Of a stretch of DNA of 28,055 nt, positions 7,894-13,940 are shown one piece after another. The notes beneath the pieces were generated by a model. That model saw only the letters and a program-made list of their open reading frames with translations, ran no database searches and was not told the DNA's origin. Where the stretch lies: contig CAZWEI010000009.1 in assembly GCA_964632135.1 (NCBI GenBank), positions 1 to 28,055 of the forward strand, in the 5' to 3' direction. This DNA is from JBFMAP01 sp964632135 (lineage in GTDB: Archaea; Micrarchaeota; Micrarchaeia; Burarchaeales; JBFMAP01). Both the position numbers and the translations under genes were made by a program. Each line of letters starts with the position of its first letter. Position 1 is the first letter of the stretch.

Positions 7894-8127
7894 ATGAAGG
7901 AAGAGGAATTGGAAACCGTCATTGCGAAATTCAGGAAGATAATCGGCCCCGTTGCAGACACGCTTGCGAAGGATGCTGCCGCAGAGATAGGCGCGCTTTC
8001 TCCCGGCGGAAAAATTTCCCCGAAGAGCGAGGACCATTACAAGATGCTGATGATAAAACTGCGCGAGAAATTCTCGAAGGTCATCGGTTTTGCCGCAACG
8101 ACCGGCATAATGGGTGGTGAGTTATGA
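7894..8127 (+). CDS. Small charged helical protein of the signalling operon
   Basis: The 77-residue product starts at the ATG at 7894, preceded by GGTAAG, and overlaps the next gene by ATGA (8124-8127). It is charged and helical (EEELETVIAKFRKII) with a central IGPVADTLAKDAAAEIGAL segment. That segment recalls the IGPIAxxLVxxAA helix pair at the C-terminus of various bacterial signalling proteins (the DUF8082 type). The similarity is judged by eye and is weak. The C-terminal part repeats an amphipathic helix (KMLMIKLREKFSKVIGFAA). Its tight placement between two Roadblock genes suggests an adaptor or small regulator of this module. No catalytic motif is seen. Confidence 0.72.
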   Translation: MKEEELETVIAKFRKIIGPVADTLAKDAAAEIGALSPGGKISPKSEDHYKMLMIKLREKFSKVIGFAATTGIMGGEL

Positions 8128-8483
8128 CGAAAATAGACAGGTTGATTGCTTATCTCAATGAGAAAAAGAACAAGACGGTCCAGGGCTACGTGGTCGCGCG
8201 CAACGACGGCATCCTCATACACTCGACGCTCAAGGAGACCGACCCGCACCTCGCCGCGGTGATGGCCGCGATAATCGGCTCGAGCGAGACGTTCATACAA
8301 TCCACCGGCGCGCACGTGAAAAACGTGACGGTGCTCATCGAGTCCACCGAGATAAACGTTCTTATGACCGGAACCGGGAAGTCGGTGCTCCTCGCGGTCG
8401 TGACGAAGCCGGAGGTGGAGACATACACGCTCATCCCGCACGTGCAGGCGGTGTGCAACGGGATAGCGAAAATCATCGAGTAG
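8124..8483 (+). CDS. Roadblock/LC7 domain protein, divergent paralogue
   Basis: This 119-residue protein has a Roadblock/LC7 fold but is clearly different from the duplicated protein. The pattern is QGYVVARNDGILIHSTLKE, then HLAAVMAAIIGSSETFIQ, then KNVTVLIESTEINVLMTG and a final helix VQAVCNGIAKIIE. Its ATG overlaps the upstream stop (ATGA), which points to translational coupling, and GGTGAG just upstream is a strong ribosome binding site. Having two Roadblock types would allow hetero- as well as homodimers, as in eukaryotic Ragulator or dynein complexes. A GTPase-regulating or scaffolding role is inferred from family and context. Confidence 0.86.
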   Translation: MTKIDRLIAYLNEKKNKTVQGYVVARNDGILIHSTLKETDPHLAAVMAAIIGSSETFIQSTGAHVKNVTVLIESTEINVLMTGTGKSVLLAVVTKPEVETYTLIPHVQAVCNGIAKIIE

Positions 8484-8490
8484 GTGCGGT

Positions 8491-9282
8491 ATGAAAAAAG
8501 AAAAACGCCCGCGCGCGGCCCCGAGAGTCCCGAGAGATTTTGAAACCGAGGCAAAGAAAGGCGCCGCCGTTGTTTCTGACGACAGGGTGGAGACCGGAAT
8601 ACCGGGCCTGGACCAGATGATGGACGGCGGGCTTGAGCGGAACAGCGTCGTTCTCGTCGCCGGCGAGGCGGGCACGGGAAAAACAACGCTCGCGCTCCAG
8701 TTCCTTTTCAACGGGATAACGAATTACGGCGAGCCGGGGCTTTACATAACTTTCGAGGAGCAGAAGGGGATGCTGCTCAAGCACATGGGGAAGTTCGGCT
8801 GGGATTTCGGCGAGCTCGAGAAGCAGAAGAAAATAAAATTCCTGAGCTATCCCCCGCACGAGGTCGAGAGGTTCATAACCGAGGGCGGGCTCATAGAGGA
8901 CATAATACGCGACATAGGCGTGAAGAGAATCGTAATCGACTCGGTGACGTCCCTTCTTCTGCTTTACGAGAACGAGTACAAGCGCCGCGAGGCGTTCATA
9001 AAAACCATCGAGGCGCTGCGCAAATGGGGCTGCACGACCCTTCTCACATCAGAGGGCGAGAGCGGCGCGCAGCACGAGGCGCACGCGCGCTTCGGGGTGG
9101 AATTCCTTGCCGATGGTCTCATCATGATTCATTCGATAAGGCGCGGGGACGTGAGGGACCTCGCGCTCGAGGTCGTGAAACTGCGCGGAATAAACCACGA
9201 CAGGAAACTAAGCCCGCTCAAAATCACCCCGAAGGGGGTGAGCGTGTTCCCGACGCAGCCTGTTTTCGGCGATATAAAATAG
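8491..9282 (+). CDS. KaiC-like RecA-fold ATPase with intact motifs
   Basis: The 263-residue protein has a basic N-terminal tail (KKEKRPRAAPRVPRD) of about 30 residues and one KaiC-like domain (TGIPGLDQMMDGGL). Walker A is complete (GEAGTGKT, 58-65), the catalytic Glu pair is present (FEE, E89-E90), and the Walker B strand RIVIDSVTSLLLLY has Asp150. Of the three RecA-fold proteins in the operon it is the only one with all ATPase residues. A single KaiC domain of this type is common in archaea and is not evidence for a clock. It ends the operon. Seven bases separate it from the preceding Roadblock gene, and AGGTG precedes the ATG. It may drive conformational change in the GTPase-Roadblock complex. 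Confidence 0.9.
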   Translation: MKKEKRPRAAPRVPRDFETEAKKGAAVVSDDRVETGIPGLDQMMDGGLERNSVVLVAGEAGTGKTTLALQFLFNGITNYGEPGLYITFEEQKGMLLKHMGKFGWDFGELEKQKKIKFLSYPPHEVERFITEGGLIEDIIRDIGVKRIVIDSVTSLLLLYENEYKRREAFIKTIEALRKWGCTTLLTSEGESGAQHEAHARFGVEFLADGLIMIHSIRRGDVRDLALEVVKLRGINHDRKLSPLKITPKGVSVFPTQPVFGDIK

Positions 9283-9408
9283 GCGAGTTAGAAAGTGAGA
9301 AGACTGCTAACCTCATCTGTTTCAATGAGTGGATACAGTAGCCCTCCGATTTCACTAGAAAGTTACTCTCTGCTCAGATATTTAAAGACGAATACAAAGA
9401 GAAGAAAT

Positions 9409-10530
9409 ATGAGAGCTTACAAGTTTCGTTTATATCCTACAAAAACACAAGAGAAAACGATGCGCGCACATCTTGAGATTTCAAAAGATCTATGGAATGA
9501 GATGCTTGCTTTCACTAAAGAAATGTACAAGAATTACAGGAAATTCCCAACAAAGAAAACTCTGAGGGAGACGGTAAAACGAGGCGGGCCGTACTCTCAG
9601 GTTGGACAAGAGCTTGTTAATAGGTTATATAACCCAGTATGGAGAAAAGTGAAAAAGCAACAGAACGGATTTCCGCGCTTCAAATCAATAGAGCGAATGA
9701 AAAGCCTGGTCTACCCGCAATTTGGCTTCGCTCTTGATAAAAAACTCAGTGTAACTCCATTTGGACAAATCGCTATCAAGAACCACAGGAAGATTGAAGG
9801 TGAAATCAGAACACTAACCTTGAAGCGAGAGGCATCTGGGAAATGGTTCGCGATATTCTGTGTGGAGCAGGATAACAAACAGCCAAGAGAAAACAAAGGG
9901 GCAAAAGTTGGAGTTGATTTGGGTCTATTTAATTTCGCAACGTTATCAAATGGGGGAGTTATAAAAAATCCAAGATACTTCAAGAAACACGAGAATAACC
10001 TTGCTTTCCTACAGCGGAGATTGTCGAGAAAAAAGAAAAGGAGTAAAAATAGATACAAAGCAAGAATCAACGTAGCACGAATGCACGAAAAAATAGCGAA
10101 TGCAAGAGCTGATTTTCTGCATAAACTATCTGCGAATATGGTTGCAACTTATTCATTGATAGGACTGGAAAAACTGGCATCAAAAGAGATGGCGGAGCAC
10201 CGATTTGGTAAATCAATAAATGATGCAAGTTGGAGGATGTTTACAAATATGCTTGCATATAAAGCGGAGGAAGCTGGATGCAGGATACTATTTGTAAACC
10301 CAGAGAACACAAGCAAGATGTGCAGTTGCTGTGGCGCAGTAATAGACAAGGTTCTTCAGGAAAGGATGCATAATTGCCGTTTCTGTGGGCTCAGCATAGA
10401 CAGAGATTTAAATGCTGCAATAAATATACTCAAAAAAGCTACCATCGGAACGATGGGAAGTAACGCTTCTGGAGACGAAGCAGTAGCTTCGTCAAGGAAA
10501 GAAGACGCCACTCGATTTATCGGGTGGTAG
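9409..10530 (+). CDS. tnpB: TnpB, RNA-guided transposon-encoded nuclease
   Basis: The 373-residue protein starts with the family pattern MRAYKFRLYPTKTQEK. The RuvC-like nuclease residues are all present: Asp170 in GVDLGLFNF, Glu254 in IGLEKL, and the DRDLNAAINI motif around 331-340. A four-Cys zinc ribbon (CSCCG...CRFCG) lies between the last two. Family members use a guide RNA made from the right end of the element to cut DNA, which favours retention of the element. The ATG at 9409 is chosen because the family motif begins there and a TATA-like ATATTTAAAG sits about 25 bases upstream. The longer in-frame start at 9295 would run through the left-end hairpin. Length and motifs suggest an active protein. 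Confidence 0.92.
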   Translation: MRAYKFRLYPTKTQEKTMRAHLEISKDLWNEMLAFTKEMYKNYRKFPTKKTLRETVKRGGPYSQVGQELVNRLYNPVWRKVKKQQNGFPRFKSIERMKSLVYPQFGFALDKKLSVTPFGQIAIKNHRKIEGEIRTLTLKREASGKWFAIFCVEQDNKQPRENKGAKVGVDLGLFNFATLSNGGVIKNPRYFKKHENNLAFLQRRLSRKKKRSKNRYKARINVARMHEKIANARADFLHKLSANMVATYSLIGLEKLASKEMAEHRFGKSINDASWRMFTNMLAYKAEEAGCRILFVNPENTSKMCSCCGAVIDKVLQERMHNCRFCGLSIDRDLNAAINILKKATIGTMGSNASGDEAVASSRKEDATRFIGW

Positions 10531-10535
10531 TTCAC
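10442..10535 (+). ncRNA. Candidate omega (guide) RNA scaffold at the tnpB right end
   Basis: Three hairpins follow each other over the tnpB 3' end: CCATCG/CGATGG (10442-10456), GACGAAGC/GCTTCGTC (10474-10493) and CCACTCGA/TCGGGTGG (10508-10527). They are followed by TAGTTCAC. TnpB guide RNAs are known to come from this position and to carry flanking DNA as guide, which here would begin near 10536. The RNA itself is inferred. Confidence 0.45.
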
Positions 10536-10540
10536 CAAAT

Positions 10541-10563
10541 GATTTAAATAACGCGCGCGTTAT
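10541..10563 (+). promoter_or_regulatory. Pilin promoter with 16-base palindrome
   Basis: GATTTAAATA at 10541-10550 is about 22-28 bases before the ATG at 10570 and fits a TATA box. It overlaps a perfect palindrome ATAACGCGCGCGTTAT (10548-10563) that covers the zone between TATA box and transcription start. Such a place suits an operator, but GCGCGC words are common in this genome. Confidence 0.5.
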
Positions 10564-10569
10564 CCTTTT

Positions 10570-10986
10570 ATGCGCGCGCAGGGCTCTGTCGAACTACTGA
10601 TAATCCTTTCAGGAGTGATGCTCGTACTTCTCGTGATAATAAGCACGGCCTACGACCAGCTCGCATCCTACCAGACGAGGACGAGCATCGGCTGGGCGCA
10701 GGTCGGCGTGGACGAGCTCGCCGATGCCGCGGCGCGTGTGTATTCCTCGGGGCCAGGCTCGAGCGAGAGGGTTTTTCTGAACATGCCGGACAACACCGAG
10801 CCGGACAGGGTATTCGTGCGCGAGCGCACGATAAACATAGGCCTCAAGACGGGCTCCGGGACAAGGGACATAAACGCGCGCGTGCGCGTACCTGTGGAAG
10901 GAAACCTGCCCGCTGAATCAGGCGGCTTCTGGATGAACGTCGTTGCATACGAGGGAAAGGTCAGAATTTCACCGGAATCGGCATAG
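10570..10986 (+). CDS. Type IV pilin-like protein with class III signal peptide
   Basis: This 138-residue protein begins RAQGSVELLIILSGVMLVLLVII. A short basic leader and Q-G-S-V-E followed by a hydrophobic helix match archaeal class III prepilin signals cut by a PibD/FlaK-type peptidase. The rest is a beta-rich head with an end at VAYEGKVRISPESA. The transcript is probably leaderless: the TATA box lies about 25 bases upstream. It is the first of five plus-strand genes that all start with a similar N-terminal helix. A role as pilus subunit or minor pilin is inferred from the signal type and from the pilus ATPase operon on the opposite strand. The right end of the tnpB element lies 34 bases upstream. 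Confidence 0.82.
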   Translation: MRAQGSVELLIILSGVMLVLLVIISTAYDQLASYQTRTSIGWAQVGVDELADAAARVYSSGPGSSERVFLNMPDNTEPDRVFVRERTINIGLKTGSGTRDINARVRVPVEGNLPAESGGFWMNVVAYEGKVRISPESA

Positions 10987-11000
10987 TGCCGGCATAGTGC
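10979..11000 (+). repeat. 11-base tandem duplication over a stop codon
   Basis: CGGCATAGTGC occurs twice in a row (10979-10989 and 10990-11000). The first copy carries the TAG stop of the pilin gene. It lies directly before the hairpin element. Confidence 0.9.
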
Positions 11001-11002
11001 GT

Positions 11003-11217
11003 CACACACCCACGCCTAACACGATTTGCGCCGTTGGCGCAAATATGTCCCATTCGCGCAAAGCGCGAATAGGGAAGGCGAGAGTTGTCGTGATTCGAGG
11101 GAGCGGTTGCACCCGCGCCTTTACCCGCGCCTCGAGGCGCGGGCTCCCAATTTTTGCCTGTCGGCAAAAATGGGCGCATTTTTGCGGAGCAAAAATTGCG
11201 TCGGACGTGGGTGTGTG
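11003..11217. other. Multi-hairpin element enclosed by a 12-base inverted repeat
   Basis: A 239-base gap between two pilin genes holds a dense set of perfect stems. The outer arms CACACACCCACG (11003-11014) and CGTGGGTGTGTG (11206-11217) are exact reverse complements. Inside are ATTTGCGCC/GGCGCAAAT (11024-11044), ATTCGCGC/GCGCGAAT with outer CCC/GGG (11049-11074), the 20-base palindrome at 11124-11143 (CCCGCGCC around TCGA) enclosed by GGGAGC/GCTCCC, ATTTTTGCC/GGCAAAAAT (11150-11171), and ATTTTTGC/GCAAAAAT with outer CGC/GCG (11175-11200). Three of the hairpins share one design: three outer pairs, one bulged base, eight or nine inner pairs and a three- or four-base loop. Short frames across it look like chance. 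It may be a structured RNA leader or a small non-coding mobile element. Confidence 0.8.
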
Positions 11218-11225
11218 GTGAGTTT

Positions 11226-11645
11226 ATGGGAAGGGCGCAAATAACCGTCGAGTTCCTGATAATTTTCACAATGCTGGCGCTCCTCAGTCTCGCGCTCGTG
11301 AAGTTCTACATCGGCCTCAGCGAGGACGCCTCAGCCATGGCTGCGATGCAGAGCAGCCGCTCAACGGCGCTTGCGCTGGCGGCAGCGATAGACCGCGTCT
11401 CCCAGGCTGGCGACGGCGCGTCCGCGGCGCTACAACTTCCGGACAGGCTTTCCACCGGCGCAACCTACACCCTTTCGGTTTATGGCTCCCTCAGAAGAAT
11501 CGAGGTCGTAAGCGCCGCGCGCGCGGGCGCGATGAGCGTCGCGGTTCCGATAACAACCGACAGACTCGAGGGCGAAATGCAGTTATGGGGCGGGGTCCTC
11601 GTGACATTGAAAAACGCGGAGGGTGTTGTTTTTGTCAGCGCGTAA
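11226..11645 (+). CDS. Type IV pilin-like protein with class III signal peptide
   Basis: The ATG at 11226 follows GGTGAG at proper spacing and gives a 139-residue protein starting GRAQITVEFLIIFTMLALLSLALVKFYI. This is a short leader, Q-I-T-V-E and a hydrophobic helix, a good class III prepilin signal. In-frame codons further upstream lie inside the hairpin element and would destroy the signal. The head is Ala/Ser-rich (MAAMQSSRSTALALAAAIDRV) and ends with a beta region (MQLWGGVLVTLKNAEGVVFVSA). The next gene overlaps its 3' end. The first 18 bases before and including the ATG match those of the pilus ATPase gene at all but one position. Confidence 0.82.
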   Translation: MGRAQITVEFLIIFTMLALLSLALVKFYIGLSEDASAMAAMQSSRSTALALAAAIDRVSQAGDGASAALQLPDRLSTGATYTLSVYGSLRRIEVVSAARAGAMSVAVPITTDRLEGEMQLWGGVLVTLKNAEGVVFVSA

Positions 11646-12195
11646 ATCCAACGAATCCCACAAATCCCGCAAATTTCACAAGGGGCAGATTTTCTCCCAG
11701 GACGCGCTTTTCGCGTTCATGCTGCTGTTCTTCATTATCAGCGGGGTTTTTTTTGCGATTGAAAAAGTGAGATACAAGATAACAACCGCAAGCTCCGAAA
11801 CCGAAATCGCCTCGTCCGCCGACACCGCGCTCTCGGCGCTCCTCTCGCCCGGCGTCCCGTCGAACTGGAAGACGATAGACGGCGCGAGCGCGCTCGGGCT
11901 CGCGAGCAGCCCGTACACCATCGACGAACGGAAGGCGGATGTTTTTTTCTCATCGGCGCGCTCCGCGCAGGGCTATGAAAAAATCAAAAACCTCCTCGGG
12001 CTTTCGCGCGCAGCCTATGGCGCGGAGACTGGAAGCTACGAGTTCGACGCGTCCATCTTCTCCGAAAACGGCGCGAAAATATTCTCGACAGACAATCCCC
12101 CGCCAATGCACGCGTCTGCGGTTTCGCGTTCGTCAAAAGCGGTTTTTAAAGAGGGAGTCGTTTCTGTCCAGTTGATTGTTTGGGTGAGAAGATGA
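11632..12195 (+). CDS. Pilin-like membrane-anchored protein
   Basis: The start is uncertain. TTG at 11632 is preferred because GGAGGGTG at 11618-11625 lies at good spacing, whereas the GTG at 11623 is inside that site. The product of about 187 residues begins with a basic stretch, then KGQIFSQDALFAFMLLFFIISGVFFAIEKV. This resembles a prepilin N-terminus, with Asp where the conserved Glu would be. One membrane helix is followed by an extracellular-type domain ending in VVSVQLIVWVRR. The gene overlaps both neighbours (14 bases upstream, ATGA downstream), so it is translated as part of the pilin operon. It is likely a minor pilin or pilus-tip protein; the precise family is not recognised. Confidence 0.68.
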   Translation: MSARKSNESHKSRKFHKGQIFSQDALFAFMLLFFIISGVFFAIEKVRYKITTASSETEIASSADTALSALLSPGVPSNWKTIDGASALGLASSPYTIDERKADVFFSSARSAQGYEKIKNLLGLSRAAYGAETGSYEFDASIFSENGAKIFSTDNPPPMHASAVSRSSKAVFKEGVVSVQLIVWVRR

Positions 12196-12590
12196 CGAAA
12201 ATGATGAAACGGAAAAGCAGGAGGGCGTTCATATTCACCGTTGACGCACTGCTCGCGCTGACCCTGTCGGCGCTCCTGCTGTCCAGCCTGCTCGCGTTCG
12301 TCTCGAAGGTCGCCCCGGAAAAATATTCGCCAAACGCGCTCAGCGCGCTTGCCGCGATGGAAAAGACCGGCGCGCTCGCGTCGAGCATAAACTCCCCGGG
12401 CGCGCTTCTGAAGCACGCGCCTCCGAACACGTGCGCGTACATAAAAATAAGGCTTGAGGGCGCGCTCGCGTCCTCGGCCGGGGGCGCGTGCGAGTGCTCG
12501 GAGCTGAGCGTGGCGAGAAGGAGTTTCGTGGCGATAGAAGACGGCGCCGTAAAAAATTATGTCGCGGAGATGGGCGTATGCACGCGCTGA
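12192..12590 (+). CDS. Small pilin-like membrane-anchored protein
   Basis: The ATG at 12192 overlaps the previous stop (ATGA) and follows GGGTGAG. The 132-residue protein has a strongly basic N-terminus (KMMKRKSRR) and then AFIFTVDALLALTLSALLLSSLLAFVSKV, a membrane helix of the same design as the gene before it (F-x-x-D-A-L). The remainder is small and has three Cys in its second half (NTCAYIK, GACECSE) and one near the end (GVCTR). The basic leader and the helix fit a non-canonical prepilin. Translational coupling and shared N-terminal design suggest it works with the neighbouring pilin-like proteins. Confidence 0.72.
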   Translation: MTKMMKRKSRRAFIFTVDALLALTLSALLLSSLLAFVSKVAPEKYSPNALSALAAMEKTGALASSINSPGALLKHAPPNTCAYIKIRLEGALASSAGGACECSELSVARRSFVAIEDGAVKNYVAEMGVCTR

Positions 12591-13453
12591 AAGAAAATGT
12601 AAAAAAGGGATTTACGTTCACTCTTGTCACGCTTGCGGTTTTCGCGCTGCTCCTGTCGATGATGCTCTCGTATTTCGAAACCTCGTCGGCTTCGCGCCCT
12701 GTCGCGCGCGATGTCGAGAAACTCGCCTATCTGCGGGACGACGTCTCGGATGATTTCCAGGAGATGCTAGGAGTCCGCGTCTATGCGCTGCGCGGAGTCG
12801 CGACCGAGGTGCATTTTGCCGACGAGTTCCCGGCAAGAATCGCCAATATCGAAAAAGAAATCAAAGAACACGCGCGGTTTCTTGAGGATTACGCAATTTC
12901 GACAAACTCAAAAATGACGCTCGATGTCTCCGAGATGGAGCGTGCGCCGCGCGTCGTTGTGCGGTCATACAACATCACCTACGCGTACGGAAATCTTGAA
13001 AAGAAAAATCTCAGCATCTCGTCGCGCGGGGCAAAGGGCTTCATCGTCTCGCTGAATTTGGATGGCGAATGCGCGGGCGAGTGCGTTTCAGGGAACTGGA
13101 AATGGAAAAACGAGGACGAGAATGCGGGCGCAGGCCTCGTCGCTGTCGAATTCAAAATCCGCGACAGGGGCGGAAAGACGCTCGACGTTTTTGGAAAAAC
13201 ATCCGGTGCCGTTGACGCCGCAAAACAAAACAAAATCACAATAAAAACAACGACGGGCGAGGTTGTGATTTCAATTTCAGGAGAGAGTGATGCACCGGAA
13301 ATAAATGTTGGAGTTGAAGGCGTGCGCGCGGCTACCGACATCGCGCTCATCTTTTCAGAGGATAAGGAGGTTAAGGCGCGCGTTCCAATCAGGGCTAGAA
13401 TAGAGGCCGGAGATGCGAGCAGCGATTCGGAACTGACGATATACGAGAACTAG
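12578..13453 (+). CDS. Membrane-anchored pilin-operon protein with large outer domain
   Basis: The ATG at 12578 gives a 291-residue protein and overlaps the upstream gene by 13 bases. The N-terminus has a basic leader (HALKENVKK) followed by GFTFTLVTLAVFALLLSMMLSYF, a single membrane helix similar in layout to the two preceding genes. It lacks both Glu and Asp at the pilin position. The outer part is helical at first (ARDVEKLAYLRDDVSDDFQEML), then beta-rich, with a CAGEC pair near the middle. It is the last plus-strand gene, and only 14 bases separate its stop from the stop of the convergent pilin. It may be a large minor subunit or pilus assembly factor. No known family is recognised. Confidence 0.7.
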   Translation: MHALKENVKKGFTFTLVTLAVFALLLSMMLSYFETSSASRPVARDVEKLAYLRDDVSDDFQEMLGVRVYALRGVATEVHFADEFPARIANIEKEIKEHARFLEDYAISTNSKMTLDVSEMERAPRVVVRSYNITYAYGNLEKKNLSISSRGAKGFIVSLNLDGECAGECVSGNWKWKNEDENAGAGLVAVEFKIRDRGGKTLDVFGKTSGAVDAAKQNKITIKTTTGEVVISISGESDAPEINVGVEGVRAATDIALIFSEDKEVKARVPIRARIEAGDASSDSELTIYEN

Positions 13454-13467
13454 CACTTCGAATTCTG

Positions 13468-13929
13468 CTACTGGTATTTTCCAACCCAGGGCTTGTCGCC
13501 AGGGAAGGAGTAGACGAAACTCGGGTTGTTCGCGTCCCTGTAGGTTATCGCTACCTCGTGGCTGTAATCCGCGCCAGGGGCGCCGGCCGGCCCCCCGCTT
13601 GCGCTAAGTATCACACGCGCGCCTGGCAGCAGGACGATGTTGTTGAACTGCGGCGAGCTCAGCGGCTTGCCTGCAACGTTGATGCCGACTATCTGCACGC
13701 TCATGGACTTCATGTTCTTGAGAATGAGCTGAACATCGCCGCTCGCGCCCTCGATTCGCATCTGCTCTACGCTTATCTCCGCGTTCTTCCAGTACGCCTC
13801 GCTCTCTATGCGCGACATCGTCTTGAACATCGGGAACCCGCCGATCACGTTGACTACGATGAGCGCTATCGCCACCACGACCGCGAGAATCATGAGATAT
13901 TCTGTTGCCGCCTGTCCCTTCGTGTCCAC
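13468..13929 (-). CDS. Archaeal type IV pilin with canonical class III signal peptide
   Basis: The start is a GTG at 13929, preceded by GGTGATGG. The 153-residue product begins DTKGQAATEYLMILAVVVAIALIVV, the textbook class III signal: cleavage after Gly, mature N-terminus QAATEY, then a hydrophobic helix. Longer in-frame starts upstream lie within the preceding gene and would bury the signal. The head domain is beta-rich (VQLILKNMKSMSVQIVGINV...LLPGARVILSASGG) and ends in YSFPGDKPWVGKYQ. Its place as last gene of the ATPase-platform operon suggests that it is the main pilin. Processing by a PibD-type peptidase is expected; that gene is not in the window. Confidence 0.88.
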   Translation of the reverse strand: MDTKGQAATEYLMILAVVVAIALIVVNVIGGFPMFKTMSRIESEAYWKNAEISVEQMRIEGASGDVQLILKNMKSMSVQIVGINVAGKPLSSPQFNNIVLLPGARVILSASGGPAGAPGADYSHEVAITYRDANNPSFVYSFPGDKPWVGKYQ

Positions 13930-13940
13930 TCCATCACCAC

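Larger units (their letters stand above)
9290..10535 (+). mobile_element. IS200/IS605-type element carrying only tnpB
   Basis: The segment between the KaiC operon and the pilin operon is AT-richer than its flanks and holds one tnpB gene. The left part (9303-9345) can fold into a hairpin (CTCAT...ATGAG inside CTGCT...AGTAG). The right end has three hairpins and finishes with GGTAGTTCAC, as often seen at the end of archaeal tnpB elements. No tnpA is present, so mobility would need a Y1 transposase in trans. The left border is approximate. The neighbouring genes are not broken by the insertion. Confidence 0.65.

Noticed and set aside
8491..9282. KaiC gene as evidence of a circadian clock
   Set aside because: Only single-domain KaiC-like proteins are present, with no KaiA or KaiB. 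Such proteins are widespread in archaea with other roles.
11003..11217. Hairpin element as a CRISPR array or integron attC array
   Set aside because: Stems differ in sequence and there is no regular repeat-spacer pattern; no integrase or cas gene is near.
10943..11269. Short frames across the hairpin region, both strands
   Set aside because: They run through stem-loops, lack ribosome sites and show no protein-like pattern; the region is better explained as structured non-coding DNA.
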